From Achromobacter xylosoxidans A8 (GTDB lineage Bacteria > Pseudomonadota > Gammaproteobacteria > Burkholderiales > Burkholderiaceae_B): 64,000 bases of DNA. Made by a program: the position numbers and the translations under genes. The stretch spans positions 4,712,001-4,776,000 of the forward strand of contig NC_014640.1 in the NCBI RefSeq assembly GCF_000165835.1. Direction: 5' to 3'. Within the stretch, counting starts at the first letter, position 1; each line of letters starts with the position of its first letter. Below, piece by piece: positions 17,851-26,556 of this stretch. The notes below the pieces were generated by a model. It was given only the letters and a program-made list of their open reading frames with translations, did no database searches and had not been told where the DNA came from.

Positions 17851-20055
17851 TTAGAAGTCCATGCTCGCGCTGAGCAAGAAGGTGCGCGGTCCGCCCAGCA
17901 CCAGGTAGCCGTTGCCCGGATAGCCGCCCACCGAGGACCAGTAGTTGCGATTGGCGATATTGTCCACGCGGGCGCGCAGGGTCACGACGTGGCCGTCCAC
18001 ATCCATCATGTAGCGCAGGCCCGCATCGAAGCGGGTCCAGCCCGGCACCTTGAGCGTGTTGGCGTCATCCGCATAGGACGAGCCGGTGTAGACCACCCGG
18101 CCATCCACGGCCAGGCCCGGCACGCCGGGAATATCCCACTCCACGCCCATATTGGCCTGGAAGCGCGGCACGCCGATCACGCGGTTGCCGTCGATGGACG
18201 GGTTGCCGGTGGAGATCTGCTTGGCGTCCAGCCAGGTCAGGCCGCCCAAGAGGCGCACGCTCTTGATGGGTTCGCCGTACATCGTGAGTTCCACGCCCTG
18301 ATGACGGTCCTTGCCCGAGGTCGTCAGCTCGTTGCTGGCGTTGTACATGGCGCGCGGCTTATCGGTGGAGAACAAGGCCAGTCCCGCCCCCAGGCCATCT
18401 CCCTCGTACTTCGCGCCGATTTCCTTCTGCTTGGAGACAAACGGCGGCAGGCTCTGGCCGGCATTGGGCACCGGCTTGCCGCCGGCATTGGCCGGGGCGG
18501 TCGGCCCCGCGACCAGCGCCTCGATGTAGTTCGCGTACAGCGAAACGCTGGGCGCGACCTTGACCACGAGGCCCGCGGCGGGCGAATTGTGGCTGGCGTC
18601 GTAGGCGCCGTTTTCCTTGCCGGTGTTGTATGCGTAGTCGCGTTGCGACAAGCGCTGATGGCGGATGCCGGCCGTGAGCAGCACCTTGTCGTCCAGGAAC
18701 GACAGCGTGTCGCCGATGGCGTAGCTGCTCAGGCGGGTGCGGCCCTGCAGCGCCGGATCGTCCAGGTCGTTGCCGCGCAGCGCGGTGGCGCTGAACGGCG
18801 GCTTGTCATACGAAATCGGGTTGTAGATGTTGGTGGGATAGGTGTTCTGCCAGTCCATCACATAGGCGTTCTTCTTCTTCAGGTCGAAGAAGGATGCCGA
18901 CACGACGAACTCGTGGCCCACCGGGCCGGTGCGCACTTTGCCTCGCAGGCCCAGTTCGCCCGTATTCACGCTGTCCTCGCGGGTGTTGTCGAAGCGGTAG
19001 AAGGTGCCCGCGCCCGTGCTGCCGTTGGTCAGCGTGACGTTGCCCAGCGAATTCGCTTCGTCGCTGCGGCGCATGCCAAAGGCCGCATAGGCGGTCAGCT
19101 TGTCGCTGAAATCATGTTCGCCGCGCACGGTGCCGAAGACATCGCGCTCGTTCGAATACGACCACGGCTGAGCATAATTGGAGCTGGCGTCGGGCGCGTC
19201 CGGCACTTTGGTGACGCCGGCGCCCAGCGTCACGTTGGGACGCGCGCGCTTGAGCTTGTTTTCCTGCCAGCCGATGTCCGCAGACAGGCGGGTGTCGGCC
19301 GAACGCCAGTCCAGGCCTAGCGAGACCAGGCTGGTGCGCGAGTGTTCATCGTCGATGCCGGTGTCGCCGCTGCGCTGCGCGGCGTTCAAGCGGATGCCGG
19401 TGCTGTCGCCGGGACCGAAGCGGCGGGCGATGTCGGTGGACAACTGGAACTGCCCGCCGCTGGACACGCCGGTGGTAACGCGGGTCAGAGGTTCGTTCGG
19501 CGCGCGCTTGGGCACCAGGTTGATCACCCCGCCGATGCCGCCGCCGCCGGGCGAGGCGCCCGTCAGGAAGGTCGAAGCGCCGCGCAGGACTTCCACGCGC
19601 TCGAACAGCTCGGTGGCGATGTACTGGCGCGGCAGCAGGCTGTAGAGGCCGTTGTAGGCCACGTCGTCCGACCCCAGGATGAAGCCGCGGATGAAGTACG
19701 ACTCCTGGAAGTTGCCGAAGCCGCGCGCCACGCGCACGCCCGAATCGTTCTGCAGCACGTCGCCCACGCTGCGGGCCTGGCGGTCCTGGATCAGTTCATT
19801 GGTGTAGCTGGTGATGCTGAACGGCGTGTCCATCACGTCTTGGGTGCCGAACAGGCCGATGCGGCCGCCGCGGGCGACCTGCCCGCCGGCAAAGGGTTCG
19901 GCCAGGCCGCCGGCCGAGGCGTCGGCGCTGGCCTCGACCTTGATGGCGTCCATGGAAACCACGGAGCCGGTCTGGTCAGACGCGGATTGGGCGTGGGCAA
20001 CGGGGAGATAGCACGGCAGCGCGGCGGCCATGCAGGCAAGAGTTCGGATTTTCAT
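17851..20055 (-). CDS. TonB-dependent siderophore receptor
   Basis: A 734-residue outer-membrane receptor. A signal peptide (MKIRTLACMAAALPCYLPVA, cleaved after HAQ) is followed by the plug domain: DTPFSITSYTNELIQDRQAR, VRVARGFGNFQESYFIRGF, and the glycine loop GASPGGGGIGGVINLVPKRA. The 22-strand barrel ends with a terminal Phe (LLSASMDF), as needed for BAM insertion. It lacks an N-terminal signalling (secretin/STN) domain, so FecI/FecR-type self-signalling is unlikely. The family imports ferric siderophores, often hydroxamates. A Fur-box-like sequence lies upstream at 20213-20229. The ATG at 20053-20055 is chosen because it starts the signal peptide. Confidence 0.95.
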   Translation of the reverse strand: MKIRTLACMAAALPCYLPVAHAQSASDQTGSVVSMDAIKVEASADASAGGLAEPFAGGQVARGGRIGLFGTQDVMDTPFSITSYTNELIQDRQARSVGDVLQNDSGVRVARGFGNFQESYFIRGFILGSDDVAYNGLYSLLPRQYIATELFERVEVLRGASTFLTGASPGGGGIGGVINLVPKRAPNEPLTRVTTGVSSGGQFQLSTDIARRFGPGDSTGIRLNAAQRSGDTGIDDEHSRTSLVSLGLDWRSADTRLSADIGWQENKLKRARPNVTLGAGVTKVPDAPDASSNYAQPWSYSNERDVFGTVRGEHDFSDKLTAYAAFGMRRSDEANSLGNVTLTNGSTGAGTFYRFDNTREDSVNTGELGLRGKVRTGPVGHEFVVSASFFDLKKKNAYVMDWQNTYPTNIYNPISYDKPPFSATALRGNDLDDPALQGRTRLSSYAIGDTLSFLDDKVLLTAGIRHQRLSQRDYAYNTGKENGAYDASHNSPAAGLVVKVAPSVSLYANYIEALVAGPTAPANAGGKPVPNAGQSLPPFVSKQKEIGAKYEGDGLGAGLALFSTDKPRAMYNASNELTTSGKDRHQGVELTMYGEPIKSVRLLGGLTWLDAKQISTGNPSIDGNRVIGVPRFQANMGVEWDIPGVPGLAVDGRVVYTGSSYADDANTLKVPGWTRFDAGLRYMMDVDGHVVTLRARVDNIANRNYWSSVGGYPGNGYLVLGGPRTFLLSASMDF

Positions 20056-20212
20056 GTCGGGGAGTTCGCAGGCAGATATCAAAATCCCGATGGGGTCACG
20101 CGCGCACTGGAGAACTACGGATGCGTCTGGAATGTGCCGGAAGGCCGGGGCCTTGCCGGGCCGGCTGCGCCAAAGGGGACTGGGATTGCTGAGCGCTCAT
20201 TCTACGGCAAAC

Positions 20213-20229
20213 GGAATCATTCTCATTTA
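20213..20229 (-). promoter_or_regulatory. Fur-box-like site upstream of the siderophore receptor
   Basis: On the minus strand AAATGAGAATGATTCCG matches the NATNATGAGAATNATT core of proteobacterial Fur boxes. It lies about 160 bp upstream of the receptor start. This predicts iron repression. Confidence 0.65.
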
Positions 20230-20260
20230 TGTTACTTTTTGTTTGAGAATGTCCGTTGCC

Positions 20261-20291
20261 GGGGCGCCACAGCTGTCGAGCGCGGCGCCCC
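20261..20291 (-). other. Strong stem-loop after the M81 metallopeptidase gene
   Basis: GGGGCGCC and GGCGCCCC pair perfectly across a 15-base loop 13 bp beyond the stop of the minus-strand M81 gene. No T run follows, so it is a possible operon-end structure rather than a certain terminator. Confidence 0.35.
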
Positions 20292-20304
20292 GCTTCCCGC
20301 CAGG

Positions 20305-21822
20305 CTATCGACCGTCCGCTACGCCTGCGCGGGGGTCATAGCCGGACGCCGCCATGGTTTCCAACGGGTACAGCGGGCGCGCGCGCCGGCGGAACTCGAA
20401 CAGCGACCAGTCGGAACTGGTGACGCCAGGGCTGTCGCATTCGACCAGCGCCTGGGAGATCGGCACGAACACCGGCCGGCAATACATGCGCGACTTCACC
20501 AGCACGAAACGGGCGCGGGATGGGTCCAACCCCAGGCTTTGGAACACGCCCAGATCCCAGGGCTCGTGGGTCTGCTCGGTCAGCACCAGCTGCGCGGCGC
20601 CTATGTCCAGCACCGCGCTGCGGCCCATGCAGGCCAGTTGCCCGGTGTAGGTCGGGCCGGTGATCACATATTCGCCGTTGCTCAGCGCGCGCACGGTGCC
20701 GCGCAGCGTGACGGGCTGGGCGCCGCGGCCGATCTCGTCGATGGCGCGCTTGTTGCCCACCGGCAGCTCCACCGTGGCGCCGACGCCCGCGCGGGTCAGT
20801 TCCGCGACGGCCTCCGGGTCGCAGTACAGCCCGGCCTGGATGCCTTCCAGTCCGGCCTCCAGCGCGGCCATCAACACGTCCAGGGTGTCGCAGGTGCCGC
20901 CGCTCATACAGTTGTCGCCATGGTCCAGCAGCAGCACGGGTTTGCTGGCGCCCTCGGCCAGCGCCTTGGCCCGCGCCAGCGACGCGGCCAGTGGCTCGCT
21001 GTCGTAGTAGAAGCCGTCGCGCTGTTCCCAGATCAGCGCGGCGACCTCTCCCGCCACGCGCTCCGCCTCGGCGCGGTCGCCGTCGGCGACGGCCACCACG
21101 CTGACGCAGGGATACGGGATGTCGGCCAGGCCGAAGCCCGCCAGCACCGATACGCCCAGCGCGCCCGCGGCCTCGGCCTGCCGCGCCGCTTCGACGGCGG
21201 CGCGCATGGCCCCTTCGGCCGTGTTGCTGCGCAGGGAATGCGACACCAAGGGCAGCCGGCGCCACGCCATGACCGGCTTGCACTTGCCGTCCATGCCCGC
21301 GAACAGCAACCTGCCGGCGTGCTCGCCGGTTTCGTACATGTCGATGTGGGGATAGGTCTTGAAGCTGACGATGACGTCGGCGTTGTCCATCATCTTCTGC
21401 GTGACGTTGCCATGCAGGTCCAGCGCCACCGCGACCGGCACGCCGGGCGCGGCGGCGCGCAGCCGTTCGAGCAGATCGCCCTCGCCGTCGTCGGTGGTCT
21501 CCACCGCCATGGCGCCATGCAGGTCCAGCAGGATGACGTCGCAGCCCGGCGCAGCGGCCACGATGCGGTCGCACAATGTGGCGTAGGCCTGGCCGTCGAC
21601 GCGGCCGCTGGGATAGGCGGTGGCCGAAACCGGCGTGACCAGCTCGGCGCCGCGCGCTTCGGCCAAGTCTATGAACGCCGACATCGCCGTGCGCTTGCCC
21701 TTGTTCTCTTCATAGGCCGTCGCATCATAGGCCGGGCCGCCGTTGCCGAAGGCGGACAAGGGCGTGGGCACGGGCGAGAAGGTATTGGTCTCGTGATTCA
21801 GACGCGCGATCAGCACCTTCAT
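20305..21822 (-). CDS. M81-family metallopeptidase (microcystinase C/MlrC-like)
   Basis: A 505-residue MlrC-type protein. The N-terminus MKVLIARLNHETNTFSPVPT is the family hallmark. Metal-binding segments typical of M81 are present: VILLDLHGAMAVETTDDGEG, VAVALDLHGNVTQKM and SFKTYPHIDMYETG, with DLLLDHGDNCMSGGT-like glycine-rich residues later. MlrC proteins cleave a linear microcystin-derived tetrapeptide, but most homologues have unknown peptide or amide substrates. The start overlaps the stop of the upstream N-carbamoyl-hydrolase gene (ATGA). Last gene of a seven-gene transport-and-hydrolysis operon from 27756. Confidence 0.93.
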   Translation of the reverse strand: MKVLIARLNHETNTFSPVPTPLSAFGNGGPAYDATAYEENKGKRTAMSAFIDLAEARGAELVTPVSATAYPSGRVDGQAYATLCDRIVAAAPGCDVILLDLHGAMAVETTDDGEGDLLERLRAAAPGVPVAVALDLHGNVTQKMMDNADVIVSFKTYPHIDMYETGEHAGRLLFAGMDGKCKPVMAWRRLPLVSHSLRSNTAEGAMRAAVEAARQAEAAGALGVSVLAGFGLADIPYPCVSVVAVADGDRAEAERVAGEVAALIWEQRDGFYYDSEPLAASLARAKALAEGASKPVLLLDHGDNCMSGGTCDTLDVLMAALEAGLEGIQAGLYCDPEAVAELTRAGVGATVELPVGNKRAIDEIGRGAQPVTLRGTVRALSNGEYVITGPTYTGQLACMGRSAVLDIGAAQLVLTEQTHEPWDLGVFQSLGLDPSRARFVLVKSRMYCRPVFVPISQALVECDSPGVTSSDWSLFEFRRRARPLYPLETMAASGYDPRAGVADGR

Positions 21823-23102
21823 TGCACGCCCCCTTGCGCGAACTGGATACGGCCGCAGCAGCGCAGCATGGCGTGCAGCAGCACATTGCAGCCCGCCTCC
21901 AGGTGCTCGGGCTGTGCGTCCTCGATTTCGTTGTGGCTGATGCCGTCCTTGCAGGGCACGAAGATCATGGCGGTCGGCGCCACCCGCGCCATGTAGACGG
22001 CGTCATGGCCCGCGCCGCTGATCACGTCCAGCGAATCCAGGCCCAGCGTGCCGGCGCCGTCGCGGATCGCCTGCACCAGCCGGGGCTCGAAGGGCTGCGG
22101 CGGGAAGTACACGACCTCCTTGCTTTCGACCTGGAAGCGGCCGGGCTCGGCCAGTTCTTGGCAGGCGCGCGCGAACGCCGCGGCCATGCTGTCCAGCGTG
22201 GCGTCGTCGGCCGCGCGCAGGTCCACGGTGAGCGCCACGCGGCCCGGGATCACATTGCGCGAATTCGGGTAACCGTCGATGCAGCCTACCGTGCCGCGCC
22301 CGTGCGGCGCGTGCTCCAGCGCAATGCGGTTGACCTCCAGCACCAACCTGGACGCCGTCAGCAAGGCGTCGCGGCGCAGTTCCATCGGGGTGGGTCCGGC
22401 GTGCGCCTCCTGGCCGGTAATGGTGACGTCGTACCAACGCTGGCCCAGGGCGCCTTGCACCGCACCGATGGTGATGCCCCGATCCTCCAGGATGGGGCCT
22501 TGCTCTATGTGTGCCTCGAAGTAGGCGCCGACCGCCCCCGGCCGCGCCGCTTCCGGGCCGGCGTAGCCGATGGCGCGCAGCGCTTGATCCACGCTGACGC
22601 CGTCGCGGTCCTGCGCCGCCAGGGCGTGCTCCAGCGTGAAGGCGCCGGCATACACGCCCGAGCCCATCATCACAGGCACGAAGCGCGAGCCCTCCTCGTT
22701 GGTCCACACCACCACTTCCAGCGGCGCCTCGGTGGCGATGCCGCGTTCGTGCAGGGTGCGCAGGACCTCGATGCCGGCGAGCACGCCGTAGTTGCCGTCG
22801 AATTTGCCGCCAGTGGGTTGGGTGTCGATATGGCTACCCGTCATGACGGCGGGCAGGTCGTCACGCAAGCCCGCGCGGCGCATGAAGATATTGCCGATGG
22901 CATCCACGCGCACGCTGCAGCCCAGCTCGCGGGCCCAGGCGCAGACCAGGTCGCGGCCCTGCCGGTCCAGGTCGCTCAACGCCAGCCGGCACACGCCGCC
23001 CTTGTCGGTGGCGCCGATGCGGGCCAGCTCCATCAGCGAGTTCCAGAGCCGGCTGCCGTCGATGCGGATGCCGCTGACGGCCTCCAGTGTGTTCATTTCC
23101 AT
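21819..23102 (-). CDS. Zn-dependent hydrolase, N-carbamoyl-L-amino-acid hydrolase/allantoate amidohydrolase family
   Basis: A 427-residue M20-type amidohydrolase of the AmaB/HyuC/AllC group. The di-zinc motifs are visible: TGSHIDTQPTGGKFDGNYGV (His and Asp ligands), WTNEEGSRFVPVMMGS (Glu pair), FEAHIEQGPILE, and ISGAGHDAVYMARV near the C-terminus. The family hydrolyses ureido or amide bonds of N-carbamoyl amino acids, allantoate or ureidoglycolate. Its neighbours (branched-chain-type ABC transporter and M81 hydrolase) suggest uptake and breakdown of a small amide or peptide. Start could be the first ATG (23102) or the Met two codons later. Confidence 0.92.
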   Translation of the reverse strand: MEMNTLEAVSGIRIDGSRLWNSLMELARIGATDKGGVCRLALSDLDRQGRDLVCAWARELGCSVRVDAIGNIFMRRAGLRDDLPAVMTGSHIDTQPTGGKFDGNYGVLAGIEVLRTLHERGIATEAPLEVVVWTNEEGSRFVPVMMGSGVYAGAFTLEHALAAQDRDGVSVDQALRAIGYAGPEAARPGAVGAYFEAHIEQGPILEDRGITIGAVQGALGQRWYDVTITGQEAHAGPTPMELRRDALLTASRLVLEVNRIALEHAPHGRGTVGCIDGYPNSRNVIPGRVALTVDLRAADDATLDSMAAAFARACQELAEPGRFQVESKEVVYFPPQPFEPRLVQAIRDGAGTLGLDSLDVISGAGHDAVYMARVAPTAMIFVPCKDGISHNEIEDAQPEHLEAGCNVLLHAMLRCCGRIQFAQGGVQ

Positions 23103-23149
23103 GGTGTTTCCTTGAATCCTTGCTTCCTGTTTCGCCTCGCGGACGGTCC

Positions 23150-23848
23150 CTATACGCCCACGCCCAGATATCGGTCCTTCACGTTCTCGTCCGCCATGAA
23201 GGCCTCGTTGCTGCCCTGGTAGACGATGGATCCCTGCTCGATGATGAAATGGCGGTCGGCCAGTTGGGTGCAGACCTCCAGGTTCTGCTCCACCAGCAGG
23301 ATGGTGACGCCGGCCTGCTTGATGGATTTGATCTGCGCCACGATTTCCTCGACGATCACCGGTGCCAGACCCTCGACCGGCTCGTCCAGCATCAGCACGC
23401 GCGGATGGTTCATCAGCGCGCGGCCGATGGCGAGCATCTGCTGTTCGCCGCCGGACAGCTGGCCGCCGCCGTTCCTGCGCCGCTCCTTCAGGCGCGGAAA
23501 GATGCGGTAGATGTCTTCCAGCTGCCAGGGCGAATCGCGGCGCATGCCCAGCTTCAGGTTCTCCTCCACCGTCAGCAGCTTGAAGATGCCGCGGTGCTCG
23601 GGCACCAGGCAGATCCCCATGGACGCGATCTTGTGCGCCGGCAGCCCGGCGATGTCGCGCCCGCCATAACGCACCGCGCCGCCCTTGGGCGCAATCACGC
23701 CGGCGATGGTCTTGAGCGTGGTCGATTTGCCCGCGCCGTTGCGCCCGAGCAGGGTGATCACCTCGCCCTGCGGCAGCTCGAGCGACACGCCTTGCAGGAT
23801 GTGGCTCTTGCCGTAATAGCTGTGTATGGCGTCGACATGCAGCATCAT
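23150..23848 (-). CDS. livF: Branched-chain amino acid-type ABC transporter ATP-binding protein (LivF)
   Basis: A 232-residue ATPase. Walker A is LLGRNGAGKSTTLKT (about residues 35-45), the signature is QLSGGEQQMLAIGRAL, and Walker B is RVLMLDEPVEGLAP. LivF-type proteins have the short SGGEQQM signature and an HGL/PVIVEEI helix as here. The ATG at 23846-23848 overlaps the livG stop (ATGA). It partners with LivG, LivH and LivM in high-affinity uptake energised by ATP. Confidence 0.95.
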   Translation of the reverse strand: MMLHVDAIHSYYGKSHILQGVSLELPQGEVITLLGRNGAGKSTTLKTIAGVIAPKGGAVRYGGRDIAGLPAHKIASMGICLVPEHRGIFKLLTVEENLKLGMRRDSPWQLEDIYRIFPRLKERRRNGGGQLSGGEQQMLAIGRALMNHPRVLMLDEPVEGLAPVIVEEIVAQIKSIKQAGVTILLVEQNLEVCTQLADRHFIIEQGSIVYQGSNEAFMADENVKDRYLGVGV

Positions 23849-24624
23849 GCCCGGCCTCCCGTGATCATGTTGCCCAGGTACGCGGCGCGCACCCGCTCGT
23901 CGCTGCGGATCGCGTCGGGCGCGCCTTCGACCAGCACGCGGCCCTGCTGCATCACCGTGATCGTGTCGGAGATGTCCATCACGATGTTCATGTTGTGCTC
24001 GATCAGTACCACCGTGTGGTCGTCGCGCAGGCTGCGGATCAGCCGCTTCATTTCCTCCAGGTCGTCCACCCCCATGCCGGAAGTCGGTTCGTCCAGGAAG
24101 ATGGCGCGCGGCCTGGCCGCCAACGCCATGCCCACCTCCAGGCGCCGCTGCTGGCCATGCGACAACGCGCCCGCCGCAATCCCGGCCAGCCGCGACAGGC
24201 CCAGCCGTTCCAGCGCCGCGTCGACGACCTCGCGTTGCGCCCGGGGGCCCGTGGGCGGATGCCAGCAATCGAAGGCGCCGGCGCGATGCGCGCCCTGCGC
24301 CGCCAGGCGCAGGTTCTCCCGCACCGACAGGTTGGCGAACAGGCTGGTGACCTGGAACGAGCGCGCGATGCCGCGCTGCACGCGCTGGAAGTCGGCCTCC
24401 TGCGTGACGTCCTGGCCGTCGAACACAATGCTGCCTTCGCTGGTGCGCAACGTCCCCGTCAGGATGTGGAACAACGTGGTCTTGCCGGCGCCGTTGGGCC
24501 CGATCACGGAATGCACCGTGCGCGGCCGCACCTGCAAGTCCACCCCATGCAGCGCCACGAACTTGCCGAAGCGCTTGACGATGCCGCTGGCTTTCAGCAG
24601 CGGCGCGGAATTTTCCTGGTTCAT
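23845..24624 (-). CDS. livG: Branched-chain amino acid-type ABC transporter ATP-binding protein (LivG)
   Basis: A 259-residue ATPase. Walker A is VIGPNGAGKTTLFHIL, the signature ALSHGQQRRLEVGMALA and Walker B RAIFLDEPTSGMG. The LSHGQQ signature and the GIARSFQVTSLFANLSVRE Q-loop region are characteristic of LivG. The start MNQEN at 24622-24624 overlaps the livM stop. A longer reading frame upstream is the shadow of livM. Confidence 0.95.
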   Translation of the reverse strand: MNQENSAPLLKASGIVKRFGKFVALHGVDLQVRPRTVHSVIGPNGAGKTTLFHILTGTLRTSEGSIVFDGQDVTQEADFQRVQRGIARSFQVTSLFANLSVRENLRLAAQGAHRAGAFDCWHPPTGPRAQREVVDAALERLGLSRLAGIAAGALSHGQQRRLEVGMALAARPRAIFLDEPTSGMGVDDLEEMKRLIRSLRDDHTVVLIEHNMNIVMDISDTITVMQQGRVLVEGAPDAIRSDERVRAAYLGNMITGGRA

Positions 24625-25613
24625 GCGCTGCCCTCCTTGGCGGCCGGCTCCCCGCCGGCAGGCTTGCGCCGCAGCGCCAGCCAGATGCGTACTCCCAGCC
24701 CCCACAAGCCCTTCTGCATGAACAGGCTGACAGCTATCAGCAGGAAGCCCAGCAGCATCAGCCAGCGCGGCCACAAGGTGGAGAGCCAGTCCGCGAACAA
24801 CACGTAGAACGCGGCGCCCAGCACCGAGGCGAACAGGTTGCCGGTGCCGCCGATCACCGTCATGACCAGGATCATCTCGCTGCTGTGGTATTCGATGCTG
24901 GACAGCGGCGCGATGCCGGTCATCATCGCCAGGAAGGCGCCGGCCAGCGCCGTGACCGCGCCGGAAATGGCGAAGGCCGACAACTTGAAGAGGCGCACGT
25001 TATAGCCAACCGCCATGGCGCGCGCCTCGTTGTCGCGGATCGCCAGCAGGGTGCGGCCGAACACCGAATTGGTCACCCGCAGCAACAGCCAGAACACCAC
25101 CAGGAAGCACACCGCCACGAAGGCATAGAACTGCCAGGGCGTAGCCAGCGGCATGAGTTCCATGCCGGCGACGGAAAATGCCGGACGCGGCACGTCCAGC
25201 AGGCCGTTGTCGCCCCCGGTCAGGTCGGGCAGGCTATATGCCAGGAAGTAGAACATCTGCGCGAAGGCCAGCGTCAGCATCACGAAGTAGGTGCCGCGCT
25301 GGCGGATTGCGAACCAGCCCACCAGCGTGGCCCCCAATGCGCCCACTACCATCGCGGCCAGCAGCGCCAGCGGCATGGGCAGGCCGGTGCGCGTCAGCAG
25401 GATACCGACGGCATAGCTGCCCAGGCCGAAGAAGATGCCCTGGCCGAACGACAGCAGGCCGGTGAATCCAAGCAGCAGGTTGCAGCCGAGCACCGCCAGG
25501 GAATAGATCAGCACTTCCGTGGCCAGCGAACCCGACTGCATGCACAGCGGCAGCAGCAGGACCACGGCCAGCGCCAGCAGCAACTGGGCGTGAGATTTCA
25601 AGCGCGTCATCAT
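24621..25613 (-). CDS. livM: Branched-chain amino acid-type ABC transporter permease (LivM)
   Basis: A 330-residue inner-membrane permease with about ten hydrophobic segments. It shows LivM marks: LLGFTGLLSFGQGIFFGLGS in the first third and the EAA-like loop NSVFGRTLLAIRDNEARAMA. The start at 25611-25613 overlaps the livH stop (ATGA). Confidence 0.95.
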   Translation of the reverse strand: MMTRLKSHAQLLLALAVVLLLPLCMQSGSLATEVLIYSLAVLGCNLLLGFTGLLSFGQGIFFGLGSYAVGILLTRTGLPMPLALLAAMVVGALGATLVGWFAIRQRGTYFVMLTLAFAQMFYFLAYSLPDLTGGDNGLLDVPRPAFSVAGMELMPLATPWQFYAFVAVCFLVVFWLLLRVTNSVFGRTLLAIRDNEARAMAVGYNVRLFKLSAFAISGAVTALAGAFLAMMTGIAPLSSIEYHSSEMILVMTVIGGTGNLFASVLGAAFYVLFADWLSTLWPRWLMLLGFLLIAVSLFMQKGLWGLGVRIWLALRRKPAGGEPAAKEGSA

Positions 25614-26467
25614 CCTCTCCCCATCAGGCCGTGCGGACGCAGCAGCAGCACTGCCGCCATCGCCACATAAATCATCAGCCGCGCGCCTTCCGGCCACAAT
25701 GTGCTCATTACGCTCTGCACCACGCCGATAAGCAGGCCGCCGACCAGCGCGCCGAAGAAGCTGCCCATGCCGCCCACCACCACGATGACGAAGGCGATGC
25801 CCAGCGCCTCGATGCCCATGAAGGGCTCCACGCCGCGGATCGGCGCGGCCAGCACGCCTGCCAGGGCCGCGGTCGCCGCGCCCAGCGCGAACACCAGGCT
25901 GAACATGCGGAACACGTTGATGCCCAGCATGGACACCATTTCGGTGGATTCGCTGCCGGCGCGCACCGCGCTGCCCAGCCGCGTGCCTTCCAGCACGTAC
26001 CAGAGCAGCAGCGAGAAGACCGCGGTGAAACCGATCACGAACAGGCGGTACTTGGGATAGATGAAGCTGCCCCACATGACCACGCCCTGCAACGCGGACG
26101 GCGCGGCGACGTTGTCGCCTATCGGGCCCCAGATGACGATGACCAATTCCTGCAATACCAGCGCCAGGCCCACGGTGATCAGGATGTGGAACTCGTGCGC
26201 CTGTGCGTAGACGTGGCGCAGCAGCACTTTTTCAGTCACCCAGGCGAATGCCCCCACCAGCAGCGGCACGATGGCCAGCGCCAGCCAGAAGTTCAGGCCC
26301 CACTGGATGGCCTGGAAGCAGAAGTAGGCGCCCAGCAGATAGAACGCCCCGTGGGCGAAGTTCACGAAGCGCAACAGACCGAAGACGATGGACAGGCCGA
26401 CTGCCAAAAGGAAGTACAGCATGCCTACCCCGATCCCATTGATGATCTGGAGGAGATAGACGTTCAT
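25610..26467 (-). CDS. livH: Branched-chain amino acid-type ABC transporter permease (LivH)
   Basis: A 285-residue inner-membrane permease with the LivH pattern: INGIGVGMLYFLLAVGLSIV at the N-terminus, FVNFAHGAFYLLGAYF, and the EAA-like loop TRLGSAVRAGSESTEMVSML. It forms the membrane channel with LivM. Its start is 89 bp after the binding-protein gene. Confidence 0.95.
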   Translation of the reverse strand: MNVYLLQIINGIGVGMLYFLLAVGLSIVFGLLRFVNFAHGAFYLLGAYFCFQAIQWGLNFWLALAIVPLLVGAFAWVTEKVLLRHVYAQAHEFHILITVGLALVLQELVIVIWGPIGDNVAAPSALQGVVMWGSFIYPKYRLFVIGFTAVFSLLLWYVLEGTRLGSAVRAGSESTEMVSMLGINVFRMFSLVFALGAATAALAGVLAAPIRGVEPFMGIEALGIAFVIVVVGGMGSFFGALVGGLLIGVVQSVMSTLWPEGARLMIYVAMAAVLLLRPHGLMGRG

Positions 26468-26556
26468 TGAAATGCCCGATGGAGGAAACGAAAGGCCGCG
26501 GGGCTTGCGGCGACCACGGACGCGGCGCGTCCGCGGTCGCCCGCCTCAGGGGCGCG

